From Serripes groenlandicus (taxonomy: Eukaryota > Mollusca > Bivalvia > Cardiida > Cardiidae): a DNA stretch of 64,000 bases. Both the position numbers and the translations under genes were made by a program. Below, one piece after another: positions 53,071 to 63,909 of this stretch (its first letter is position 1; each line of letters opens with the position of its first letter). The DNA is taken from assembly GCA_031761405.1 (NCBI GenBank), contig JASEVX010000011.1:40138876-40202875 (forward strand). The letters are read 5' to 3'. Under the pieces are notes generated by a model, which made no database searches, was not told the origin of the DNA, and was given only the letters and a program-made list of their open reading frames with translations.

Positions 53071-53077
53071 TTAACCT
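53039..53077 (-). CDS. GIGYF2: GIGYF exon 1 (start codon; residues 1-11)
   Basis: A CAG acceptor at 53080-53078 precedes seven untranslated bases and ATG at 53070-53068. It encodes [11 protein letters not shown] and matches the conserved family N-terminus (LNFGPEWLR). Donor GTAAGTGA follows 53039; the junction splits Trp11 (phase 2). The acceptor so close upstream of the ATG means a separate noncoding first exon must exist. Confidence 0.92.
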
Positions 53078-55495
53078 CTGAAATTAAGATGAGTTTAAAT
53101 TAATAAATAAGCATAGATTTGAAAGTAAATATGTATTTTCTCCGCATTATTTCTTGTAATGCCCAACCAAATTCTATGCTGCAGGTACTGAAATGAATGG
53201 TCTCACAGTGACACTGAGACAATTCTTTTAAATACCCAGAACAAAGGTTTTGGCGTTTCAAATAAGGACAATATGACATAAAATGCACCCCTTATGCAGT
53301 CTGGAATCCTAGTTAACTTATGTCAGTAAAAATAATAACCTTCTGAGTATACATATATACATTGCTGTGAGGAGCGAAGACAGCACATATGATATTTCAA
53401 ATGCATTTATTATTTCATTCAGTGGTTTTAATCCGATTTCCTTTTTTTTTTTAACTTTTAACTATCTTTTTCAGGGTTTTCAGACATGATAAAGACATCA
53501 TTAATTGTGTTAAAACAATTCACAGATTGATCATACATGTACCAGGGTTTCTCTAAATGACCTGAATGTCAAGGGAGACACTATGACCAATCATAGTGTA
53601 GGGCAGAACTCGTTTCTACTTTTGGATGTTGGGTTCCTCCAATAGTAAGAGCGAATCACATCAAAGCCTGTTGCCTTCAGGGGAACTGGGAAATCAAGTT
53701 GAATATGTCTTTATTGTATACTGACAGACATTTACCGGCCAAAATGCAACCATTTACAACCTTGTTATTTGTATTTCACACAAACACTAAACATATGATT
53801 GTGTTAGTGGTTTGAAGACATTCTTTAGAGTGTCAATTGACTCAAGGGGATGGATGTATCCAAGTTGTGAGAACTTGTGGCCACACATGTTTGCCTATAA
53901 CATGAATATTTGTAAATCTAAAATTTATTCTGTATGTATATTTTGTGGGCAAAAAATATGTTTAAAGTAAAGTAATTGACTCAATTCTGGGATAAAATGA
54001 GCATTGTCAATGTGTGATTGAATATTTTATACCTAATGGCTTAGCAAAGCAATAAAGTGACAGTTTATTAAATGGAGTATACCAGAATGTCAACTAGATA
54101 TAGGATGCATACCAATTTAAAATATTTATTTCCAAATTTTTATGAGAACGTCGGTGTTGTCAAATTTTGACATACATGTAAAAATCTTTAGGGCTTAAAA
54201 AACTGTCAATTCATTTACATTTGTTTACATGAGTGCTATAATATGGCGAAAATTTCCTTTTATTTCCCAGTTACCTACATTGACTGTCTGATAATAACTC
54301 AATCTGTGTTGGAACTTGGACAAGTCAGGCATTGGATTTCGGCACCTTTGTATTGCGAGTCTTGATTTCAAATCCTCATTGAGACCGTTCTTTTCAGTAC
54401 TGTGAATACCCATAACATAGAGCGCACTTTGGTAATAAGGAAAATATTATTGAAAAGGGACCAGTCGACTCTCCCTTACTAATCTAGACATCTGTGTATA
54501 TATTTAATGCCGGAAAGATAAGAAAACTTCTTGAACTAGATTAGTTGAAGGAGTAAAGATTTTGTTATTTGTAAGCAAAGGGATTCCACAAAAAAATCTG
54601 TTGTGAGTCTGTCTCATCAATTCCTTTTACTCTATTAAATGCTTACACACATAAGAGTTTTTAAGACTAGATAAGGAGGAGTATTTTGTCTTTTTCCAAC
54701 AAAATCACTCTTATGACCCAACTAAACCCTATGTTGTGGGTACTCAAAAGAATTGTCTCAGCTTTGAGTATCCACAACGTACGGTTTAAGGATGTGACAT
54801 ACTCCTCTTATTTAGAACTCTGTATACAGGTTCTGCTTGAGGGTCAAATAATGAGATACCAGCTTGAATTATGACCCTCATTTACAGCTTCAAATGAGGG
54901 AATTCATACTTATTGACATCATTTCTACATGCTCTGCTCTTTACTAGAATCACTAAATGTCTATTTAATAGTGTAACTGGCATATTTTGGGATAACATGT
55001 GTCAGGACATGTAATAGTATTTCAATAATGAAACAGAAAATGAACTGAACTATATATATTGTTGTTGTTCAGCAAATATAATTTCTGTGCAGCTTTACCG
55101 TCAGTGTAAAAACTATTCCATTTCTTATATCTATTTACAGTTCCTAGCACATGGCCCTGGAAAAACATAACATAGGATTTTAGATTCCACAAAGTTTCAA
55201 AGCGTTTGACAATAACAATAAAAGGGTTTCATTCAAAGCTTTAGTATAACGTATTTATCTCATTAAATTGACATTTACAATGAAGTTATCTTCAGAAACG
55301 AAAGTAACATCAGAAGGACGGGGATAAAACACTTAACGACAACATTTCTGTGATGAGTTAAAACGTCAACTTAGAAAAAGGTTGGTTGATTTGTGAGCTC
55401 TTTGGATCGTGTATAGAATGCAATACACGATTCATCTACACTGTTTTGAATCAGTTGCCATGCAAACACACTCGACAGTACGAATGCATAATTAC
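53078..55495 (-). other. Presumed 5'UTR intron of GIGYF
   Basis: Non-coding. Holds two decayed AGATAAGG-family MITEs (about 53140-53300 and 54350-54480), one better copy at 54666-54832, and otherwise unremarkable AT-rich DNA. No second gene is supported in it. Confidence 0.4.
54666..54832. mobile_element. AGATAAGG MITE
   Basis: CTAGATAAGGAGGAGTATT start and ACTCCTCTTATTTAGAACTC end; the palindrome is shortened on its right side. Confidence 0.7.
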
Positions 55496-55610
55496 CTGGC
55501 GCTTGCAGCTTTGATATTTCGATAAAATATTGTTTTCAACAGCTTGAACACGAAGCTCAAAACCAATATGGCTGTAATCTGTGTATTTGTCACGTGACCA
55601 ATTTTGGGGA
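55496..55610 (-). promoter_or_regulatory. Candidate GIGYF noncoding first exon and promoter
   Basis: Exon 1's acceptor requires an upstream 5'UTR exon. At 55496 a CAG|GTAATTA donor reads on the minus strand from a repeat-free segment. A CACGTG E-box (55591-55596) and two CCAAT boxes (55563-55567, 55598-55602, plus orientation) lie just upstream for a minus-strand gene. No transcription start is visible in sequence, so the placement is inference. Confidence 0.35.
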
Positions 55611-55995
55611 CTTGTTTTGCTGGTTAGCTAGATTTAGCAGCCAACTATAGCAGGCAATAAGAATCTGACTAAACGGTGATGTCCTTCGTTTGACATTGTT
55701 GTAGGAAATACTATACCGCTTTGCATTTAAGTTTCTTTAAAGTAAATCTTTGGAAAGAGCTCTATGTAAAAAAATATGTGCCTGAACATGAAATAAGGGA
55801 GATTGCTGTTATCTTGCAACAGAAATTAGCCCTTTTCTATAAGATTATTTTCAAACTTGCCTTGCCTTGATCCGGAAGAAACCCAATGTCTCATTGAAAG
55901 GTGTATAATGGATTTTGATCAGAGACATATAGATCTATATAGGTCTATGATTTTGATATAGAAAAAATATATGAAAAGACCCAGGAATAATGGCT
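55611..55995. other. Intergenic DNA beyond the GIGYF promoter
   Basis: Nothing recognised. A decayed TTAA MITE follows (about 55995-56200). Confidence 0.4.
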
Positions 55996-56328
55996 CTTCT
56001 TACATTAAATCCTTTCCTACATACAAACCCTTTTTTCCGCATCCGCAGCAGACAACTCTTGAAAACATTGTGGCAAAAGGAGAAATTGCCTTAATGTTTT
56101 CAAGTCTATAATACATAATTAAATTTCATTTATAGAGGTTTACCAAGGTGTTGACAATGTCGTCTGCAGTAGAATTGTTGTATGTGGAAAACAGTTTAAG
56201 TGGCATAATTCCGTAAAAAAAAAATCATTGTTTTTTATCAATTTGGTTCGCTAACCAAGAAATTGTGCGGAAAAGAATTCTGGATGGTTCATGGATAAAC
56301 TACATGCTTCCTGTCCAAGACAAAAATA

Positions 56329-56563
56329 TAAACCCTTTCCCTTATACGACAATTCTGCAGCAGACGACTTTTAACTTATCTTGTCAAAAAATAGAATATC
56401 TCTAATTGAATGGATAACGGGTTACGAAGACTAAAAGTGGAAAACATTGTGGCAAAAGGAGAAATTGCTTGTTTTGAGCAATTTCTTCTTTTGTCACTTA
56501 TGTTTTCGATAAGCTTTCTGATGCAGAGGCGTCAGAAAGCGTCTTTATGAGGGAAAGGGTTAA
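56329..56563. mobile_element. TTAA MITE
   Basis: The left site reads ATAAACCCTTTCCCTTATAC, right TATGAGGGAAAGGGTTAA; an 8-bp insertion (GGGTTACG) after GGATAAC. Confidence 0.8.
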
Positions 56564-56687
56564 TTAACCAAGTCTCACTCACTTGCATGCAGCAATGACA
56601 ATAGAGGCTTAAACCTTGGACCTCTTAACCACCAGAACATCAAGACATTTGTGACCATTTTATCAAAATAGCTTTCCCATAGACTTA

Positions 56688-56913
56688 AAGCCCTTTCCCT
56701 CAAATAGACACTTTCTGACGCCTCTGCAGCAGACAGCTTTTAAAAAACATAGTGACAAAAGAAGAAATTGCTCAAAATGACAAATTTCTCCTTTTGCCAC
56801 AATGTTTTCCTCTTTTAGTAATAACGGTAGGTTATCCATAATCAATTAAAGAGACTTTCAATTTTTTGTTCAAAGTCATCTGCTTCAGATTTGTTGTATG
56901 ATGGAAAGGGTTA
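56688..56913. mobile_element. TTAA MITE, ACTTTCTGACG end on the left
   Basis: The left site is altered (TTAAAGCCCTTTCCC), the right one intact; older-type right end (CAGATTTGTTGTATGATGG). Confidence 0.78.
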
Positions 56914-56914
56914 A

Positions 56915-57055
56915 ACAAACCCATAAGTGGAAGACAAATGACACTAATCCCAATAATTTGTAAATCATCAGAAAGAATGAACGGCCAAGCTTGGAGTTCA
57001 AACTCAGGATTCTTGGATCAATAGCCTGTGTTGTTACCCACTGAGCTATGATGGT
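56915..57055 (-). mobile_element. tRNA-derived SINE, reversed and truncated
   Basis: The minus strand reads ATAGCTCAGTGGGTAACAAC and GAGTTTGAACTCCAAGC. It resembles the 23493-type family in its body (AATTTGTAAATCATCAGAAAG). Confidence 0.6.
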
Positions 57056-57109
57056 TCAATGGTATAATTCAAAAGAAGTATCTTAGTATGGTTTTTCATT
57101 TGGAAATTA

Positions 57110-57299
57110 CCCGCTTTCCAACATACAACAAATCTGCAGCAGACCACTTTGAAAACTCCCTTTAAATGAAAGTATAATAATTGAATAGAGTTTTAAACAT
57201 GGTGACAGTTTTGAGCAATTTCTCCTTTTGTCGACATGTTTTCAAAAAACCGTCTGCTGCAGAGGAATCAGAAAATGTCTATATGAGGGAAAGGGTTAA
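57110..57299. mobile_element. TTAA MITE, left end decayed
   Basis: CCCGCTTTCCAACATACAAC start; TATGAGGGAAAGGGTTAA end intact. Confidence 0.7.
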
Positions 57300-57310
57300 G
57301 TTGTGTCTTT

Positions 57311-57668
57311 TCTTATCCATCATAAATTGGTTGTTTGTATGACTCTATTTGCTAGTCATTATGTTTATCCATTATAAATTGGTTGTTTTTATGACTCTAT
57401 TTGCTAGTCCATGTGTTTATCCATCATAAATTGGTTGTTTTTATGACTCTATTTGCTAGTCCATATGTTTATACATCATAAATTGGTTGTTTTTATGAGT
57501 ATTTGCTAGTCCATATGTTTATCCATCATAAATTGGTTGTTTTTATGACTCTATTTGCTAGTCCATGTGTTTATCCATCATAAATTGGTTGTTTTTATGA
57601 CTCTATTTGCTAGTCCATCTGTTTATCCATCATAAATTGGTTGTTTTTATGACTATTTGCTAGCCTAT
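57311..57668. repeat. 52-bp minisatellite, ~7 copies
   Basis: Unit TTTATCCATCATAAATTGGT plus TGTTTTTATGACTCTATTTG plus CTAGTCCATGTG; two units are shortened by loss of CTCT. Confidence 0.95.
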
Positions 57669-57756
57669 GTTTCAAAATGGTATTACCAATTGTTGTTTCA
57701 CCATTTATGTGATTTTAATGGCATATCAGTGTGTTGGGGGATAAATAAGAAAAGAA

Positions 57757-57860
57757 GAGTGGTAGAGCATTGGCCTCGCATACCAAAAGCCCCACGTTTC
57801 GTATTCCGTACTGAGCAGGTTCTGCCCATGGGATTTTTCCATGCAAACAGTTTAAGTACT
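57757..57860 (+). mobile_element. tRNA-like SINE head
   Basis: GTGGTAGAGCATTGGCCTCG (box A), an anticodon-arm-like segment and CACGTTTCGTATTCC (degenerate box B), then GGTTCTGCCCATGGG. Not a functional tRNA: stems do not close. Confidence 0.5.
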
Positions 57861-58176
57861 GGTTAAGTCTCTACGAAGAAGATATCGAACCAGATAAATA
57901 TAAACTCAGTCCATGTAAAATAAATGAGTCAAAGTTAATAAGAACAGATTTTGTCTATGATGGAGGAAATAATAATAGACAAAACACTTATAAAAACACA
58001 TTTATAATAACCCCATGTATTTTACAAAATCATAACATGATAAACAATCATTTAATAAAACATAACATTGTTAACAATCCTTTTTTGCAAAAAACATAAC
58101 ATTGTTAACATTGATCTTAATACAACTAAAATATGAGACACATCAAGTAAAATTGGGTCTTTTTGCATATCAGTGA

Positions 58177-58597
58177 TAGTGTTGGGACGATGATCAATTA
58201 TAATCGAAAGTTAATCGGATCTGAATCACGTTAGCGATAATTGATTGCAATTTACCACAATCGATTATCAATCGGTTCACCTTTTTTGCTTCATTTATGT
58301 TTGATTAATATTCGCTTCCACAAGGGAGATTACTCTCGTGGGCTAGCATGTAAAAACAACAACTTGAAATCGAAACAAAGTGTTTTTTTGGCAATAAAAT
58401 GATACAACCTAGTAAAGACAAGACATTAAGCCGGTATATTTTTTATCAAACATAAATAATAAGAAGCATTGCGAACATTAAAGCTTGTTAAATACAATAC
58501 TGTATGAACAGATTATATAATCAATGTCTAATTGAATGAGGCAAAGTGATTGTAACCGATAATCGATTGTAAAAATGGAACCGATGGCCCAACACTA
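58177..58597. mobile_element. hAT-like MITE with 8-bp target duplication
   Basis: ATCAGTGA at 58169-58176 and again at 58598-58605; inverted ends TAGTGTTGGG / CCCAACACTA; subterminal CGATTATCAATCGGTT-type motifs on both sides (ATAATCGATTGTAAAAATGG at the right). Non-coding. Confidence 0.85.
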
Positions 58598-58605
58598 ATC
58601 AGTGA

Positions 58606-59177
58606 CCCTACTAGCTGCAACTTGCATTGGGTGTGTCTCAACTTTTATAAAGATAATCCAGCCTTGACATGCAGTTTTAATTATAAAAGCCAAGACTCAA
58701 GTCACAATTAATGTGTTTATTTTTCTCTTTAAAATTGTCGGATATTAATGCATGTGTTATTTTGAGTGGAATAAACAGATTATTGAAATTTTGATTTCAT
58801 TTTTTATTTATAAATTTTGATTTTTGATTTCATTTTGTTATTCAAAGATTACCACCAAAGAAGTAATTTAGTTGCTTAGCAACATGCAAGATTGTCATAT
58901 GCAAAATGAAAAAGTGTAAAAATTGCTTTATAGTAAAATTATATAATTAAATAGACGAAACCCTAAATAATTTTTGAAATAATACCTCAATGGAGTTCCC
59001 CAGGAGTCAAGCAGTCACTAGGGATGTGTGCATCGACTTGTTTCGTGATTGGAGGAGAGGAATCAGTGGGAAACTAATGTCAACTTGCAAGAGAGAGCCA
59101 GTTCTGGTGTTGAGAGGTATAGTACAAGTGTCGTTTTTTACCATAAGAGTTGTCTTTTGTTACACCTCATAATTATG
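58606..59177. other. Intergenic AT-rich DNA
   Basis: Contains a ~20-bp imperfect tandem (TTTTGATTTCATTTT) near 58790-58840; no gene or element recognised. Confidence 0.4.
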
Positions 59178-59407
59178 TTAACCCTTTCCCTCATATAGAC
59201 ACTTTCTGACGAATCTTCAGCAAACGGCTTTTTGAAAACATAGCGACAAAAGAAGAAATTGCTCAAAACAAGCAATTTCTCCTTTTGCCACAATGTTTTC
59301 CACTTTTAGTCATAGTTTATCCATTTAATTATAGATATTTTCAATTTTTTGACTAAATAAGTTCAAAGTCGTCTGCTGCAGAATTGTTGTATGAGGGAAA
59401 GGGTTAA
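59178..59407. mobile_element. TTAA MITE
   Basis: Both TTAA sites are intact; ACTTTCTGACG end on the left; hairpin GAAATTGCTCAAAACAAGCAATTTC. Confidence 0.88.
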
Positions 59408-59846
59408 GCAATGGCTACTGGGGAAGTTGATTCAAAAAGCAGTGTCCAACCTATGATTCAAAAACAATGGGGGAATTTTATCGGAAAATTGATCTTATGA
59501 AAAATTTACCCCTTTTCAGGTTAATTTTCTACGAGTTTGATTTGTGTCGAAATTAAAAAAAAAGTCCTATTACTTTGGGATCATCCCTCTAAGAAATACC
59601 CAAATACCTTTAAAGGCAAGACTTGTGTTTCGATGCTGTCTCATGTATTTTAGAAATGCTATTTTTAATGATTTCCCAAGATTTAGTAAAATAGTCATGT
59701 ACATCTTTTTCCCTAGATGTTTTCAATGTTGTCTGTTACAGATTTTGAGTTAGAATGATATGATAGGATTTCTTAGATCCATTCCATGGCTCGTGCATTG
59801 CATGAAAATTAAATAACACCAAATCCAGTAAGAATGAGTCATCATT

Positions 59847-60076
59847 TTAACCCTCACCCACATACAGACACTTTCTGACGCCACTCCAGAAGTCAACTTT
59901 TTGAAAAAATTGTGACAAAAGGAGAAATTGTTAAAGAAGAGCAATTTCTCCATTTGCCACAATGTTTTCAACTTTTTTCGGTAATCATGCCATCATTTAT
60001 AGAGATTTTCCTTTTTTTTGCCAAGACCTTTACAAAGTCGTCTGCTGCAGATTAAATGTATGTGGGAATGGGTTAA
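59847..60076. mobile_element. TTAA MITE, older
   Basis: TTAACCCTCACCCACATACA start, GTGGGAATGGGTTAA end. Confidence 0.8.
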
Positions 60077-60164
60077 AAGCTGTTGACCTATTCAAGTTGT
60101 CCCAAAATATATACAAAGTGAACAAAATGGCAAATTTCTAACATAACTTGTAAAAAGAAATCAC

Positions 60165-60395
60165 ATACATTTCTAACATAACTTGCCAAAAAATCACATA
60201 CATTTCAAATATAAGTTCATATATCTTTAACATAAATTGCAAATAAGTTTCATACATATTTAACATAAATTGCAAATAAGTTTCATACATTTTTTATTAT
60301 AAATTGCAAATAAGTTTCATACATATTTAACATAAATTGCAAATAAGTTTCATACATATTTAACATAAATTGAAAATAAATTAATAAAATCCCTG
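60165..60395. repeat. 33-bp minisatellite, ~5-6 copies
   Basis: Unit CATACATATTTAACATAAAT plus TGCAAATAAGTTT, with more diverged copies (CATACATTTCTAACATAACT) at the left. Confidence 0.9.
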
Positions 60396-60799
60396 CATCA
60401 ATGAAAAATGGCCTTCAGATGCTTTTAGGCATTCACACATGCAGACATGTTTGACACTTCTGCAGCGAAAGCAGAAATGCAATTTTGAGTTTTTCCACAA
60501 TGTTTCCAATTCTTTCCAATAATCACTTTCATTTATTGCAATTTATTTTTTCCTAGATGTTTTCAATGTCTTCTGAGCCAGATTTGTTGTATGTTGGAAA
60601 GGGATACGTTTTTTGCCAATTCAGACCAGAATACATGTTGACCCATGACTTTCGTAAACGCTATGACATAAGGAGAAATGTCTCTTTTTGCCACTGTTTT
60701 CAGATGTATTTGATAAGTACACTTTCATTTATAGCGATTTTCCGTAATTTTTCCAAAGTTTACTGCAGATTTATTATATGAGAGATAAAGTTCCGATTA

Positions 60800-61029
60800 T
60801 TAACCCTTTACCTCATATAGACCCTTTCTGACGCCTCTGCAGCAGACAGCTTTTTGAAAACATAGTGACAAAAGAAGAAATTGCACAAAACGTGCAATTT
60901 CTCCTTTTGTCACAATGTTTTCCACTTTTAGTCATAGGTTATCCAATCAATTGTAGAGATTTTCCATTATTTGACAAAATATGTTCAAAGTCGTCTGCTG
61001 CAGAATTGTCGTATGAGGGAAAGGGTTAT
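60800..61029. mobile_element. TTAA MITE
   Basis: TTAACCCTTTACCTCATATA start, GAGGGAAAGGGTTA end; a 3'-end fragment of another copy (61085-61109) lies just beyond. Confidence 0.85.
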
Positions 61030-61270
61030 AGTTAATTCTACGGGTTAGGGTAAGACGAAGTACTCGAGTAATTGTCGTCACAAAGTGTCTATATGAGGGA
61101 AAGGGTTAATAGCCTGATGGTAAACAAAGATGACCTTAATCAGTGTGTGCTAAGACCTGAAGGTCAGTTGTCCAGTGGCAGGCACTGAAATCAACATGGG
61201 GGAAAAAACACATGGAATGATTGTGGTTTATGATATGTTTGTTCTCTTCACATGGAATGGGTGAAGTTAT

Positions 61271-61502
61271 ATAACCCTTTCCCCACATACAACAAATCTA
61301 CAGCAGACGACTTTGAAAACATCCTCGCAAAATTTTGAGAAATCTCCATTAATGGGAGTTTAATTATTAAATAGAGTTGAAAACAATGTGGCATAATATG
61401 TAGAAATTGCTCATCATGAGCAATTTCTCCATTTGCCAAAATGTTTTCAAAAGTCGTCAGCTGCAGATGTGTCAGAATGTGTATACATGTGGGAAAGGGA
61501 TA
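61271..61502. mobile_element. TTAA MITE, older subfamily
   Basis: ATAACCCTTTCCCCACATAC start, ATGTGGGAAAGGGATAA end; hairpin around CATCATG. Confidence 0.78.
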
Positions 61503-61785
61503 ATGTCTTTCAGAGGCTTATAAAAGGCAATATTGCACAGAAGAGTATTCAGATTTAATTCAGATTTATATTACAGAAAAGTTATAAGCTTGCTAGCCAA
61601 ATCCATAAATCAACTGAATGTAGCACATGCCTAATAGGTCAGTGTGTTAGGTAAATCTGAATACACTCAAGGCCATTGTCCAAGACATTTCTCTGATTAA
61701 ACAATTAAAACAATTTAAACTAGAATTGTTTTTGCAAAAAACAGATGTCTCCCCCTCAAATATCTGTCAAAATCTCTCAAAACAT

Positions 61786-62520
61786 TCCAACCTATAAAGC
61801 AGACAATGGGTTCTGCACATCGTCTTGGAGATATGGAGCGGACACAATTTGGGACGGACAGACAGACAGTCGAGACATGGGTTCTGCACATCGCCTTGAT
61901 GAGGTGAACATTTGACCCAAGTTTCATGAAAATCCTTCAAGCCGTCTTGGAGATATGGAGCGGACACGATTTGGGATGGACAGACAGACAGTCGAGACAT
62001 GGGTTCTGCACATGGCCTTGATGAGGTGAACCTGTGACCCAAGTTTCATGAAAATCCTTCAAGCCGTCTTGGAGATATGGAGCGGACACGATTTGGGACA
62101 GACAGACGGACAGACAGACAGACAGACAGTCGAGACATGGGTTCTGCACATCGCCTTGATGAGGTAAACATGTGACCCAAGTTTCATGAAAATCCTTCAA
62201 GTCGTCTTGGAGATATGGAGCGGACACGATTTGGGAGACAGATGGACAGACAGACAGACAGTCGAGACATGGGTTCTTGCACATCGCCTTGATGAGGTGA
62301 ACATTTGACCCAAGTTTCATGAAAATCCTTCAAGCCGTCTTGGAGATATGGAGCGGACACGATTTGGGACGGAGAGACAGACAGACAGACAGTCAAGACA
62401 TGGGTTCTGCACATCGCCTTGATGAGGTGAACATGTGACCCATGTTTCATGAAAATCCTTTAAGCCGTCTTGGAGATATGGAGCGGACACGATTTCGGAC
62501 AGACAGACAGACAGACAGAC
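61786..62520. repeat. 122-138-bp tandem repeat with GACA microsatellite
   Basis: Five to six units: GTCGAGACATGGGTTCTGCA, CCAAGTTTCATGAAAATCCT, GTCTTGGAGATATGGAGCGG and a (GACA)n tail of variable length that sets the unit size. Open minus-strand frames through it are a by-product of the repeat. Confidence 0.95.
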
Positions 62521-62672
62521 CCCAAGGACAAAAACAATATATCTCCCCTGTATACATAAATAATGTTGTTGGTACTAGAAATAATCATCAACATTGATAA
62601 AAAAAATGATTTTAAGAACAGAAAAAACATACTTTATCTGGTGCGCAGGATTTCGTTTGAATGTAATTGAAA

Positions 62673-63884
62673 AACAAGAGGGCCATGAGGCCCTGGAATC
62701 GCTCACCTGAGAATGGGCTATTTAAGACTTAACTCTTTCAGCGCCAATGGCAATATCATCAAGACAAACTTTCTGACAACATTTCAAGCTGCTCATGTTA
62801 ACAAGATTTACCTTAAATTTGGCCTTGTGACCTAGTTTTTGACCCGACATGACCCATATTCGAACTTGACCTAGATATCACTAAGACAAATTTTCCGACA
62901 TAGTTTCAACATGCTCAAGCCAAACATGTGGCTTACAGATTGTTAACAAGATTTACCTTAAATTTGGCCTAGTGACCTAGTTTTTGACCGAACGTGACCC
63001 ATATTGGAACTTGGTCTAGCTATCACTTAGACAAATATTCTGACAAAGTTTCAACATGCTCAAGTTTAAAATGTGGCTTCCAGAGTGTTAACAAGACTTT
63101 CCTTCAACTTGGCCTAGTGACCTAGTTTATGACCTGACATGACATATATTCGAACTTGGCCTAGATATCACTAAGACAAACATTCTGACAAAGTTTAAAC
63201 ATGCTCAAGCCAAAAATGCGGCTTCAAAAGTGTTAACAAGATTTTCATTATAGTTGGCCTAGTGACCTAATTTTAGACCCGACATGACCCATATTAGAAC
63301 TTGGCCTTGATATCATCAAGACAAATTTTCCGACATAGTTTCAACATGCTCAAGCCAAACATGTGGCTTACAGAGTGTTAACAAGATTTACCTTAAATTT
63401 GGCCTAGTGACCTAGTTTTTGACCGAACGTGACCCATATTGGAACTTGGTCTAGATATCACTTAGACAAATATTCTGACAAAGTTTCAACATGCTCAAGT
63501 TTACAATGTGGCTTACAGAGTGTTAACAAGATTTTCCTTCGATTTGGCCTAGTGACCTAGTTTTTGACCCGACATGACCTATATACAAACTTGGCCTAGA
63601 TATCACTAAGACAAACATTCTGACAAAGTTTCAACATGCTCAAGCCAAAAATGCGGCTTGTGTTAACAAGATTTTCATTAAATTTGGCCTAGTGACCTAG
63701 TTTTTGACCCGACATGACCCAGTTTCGAACTTGGCCTAGATATATGTTCTGATAAACTTTCATGAAGATTGGATGCAAAATGTTGCCTCTAGAGTTTTAA
63801 CAAGCAAATGTTGACGACGAATGACGGACAAAAGGCATTCACAAAAACTCACCTTGAGCACTTTGTGCTCTGGTGAGCTAATAA
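62673..63884 (+). mobile_element. Pearl-like element, copy with gatcaccta-type body
   Basis: Head AACAAGAGGGCCATGAGG (hairpin), six to seven ~170-bp units (TTGGCCTAGTGACCTAGTTT, AAGTTTCAACATGCTCAAGC), tail hairpin CTCACCTTGAGCACTTTGTG-CTCTGGTGAGCTAATAA. Its 3' part matches that of 15516-16593. Confidence 0.82.
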
Positions 63885-63909
63885 ATCAATACCAGAAGAG
63901 CAGTAAATA

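Noticed and set aside
52273..52476. Spaced direct repeats resembling a CRISPR-type array at 51.55-51.71 and 52.30-52.46 kb
   Set aside because: Units form inverted arrays at the ends of one element with an 11-bp target duplication, in eukaryotic DNA.
57311..57668. Regular 52-bp repeats as a possible CRISPR array
   Set aside because: Whole unit is repeated with no variable spacers: a minisatellite.
58990..59172. 60-codon plus-strand frame MEFPRSQAVTRDVCIDLF...
   Set aside because: Isolated, no splice partners or recognised motif; could be an exon fragment of an unknown gene but cannot be supported.
61715..62450. Four overlapping minus-strand open frames (70-127 codons) rich in CLSVCPS-like repeats
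   Set aside because: They are translations of the 122-138-bp tandem repeat with its GACA tail; frames recur with the unit and have no start context or splice support.
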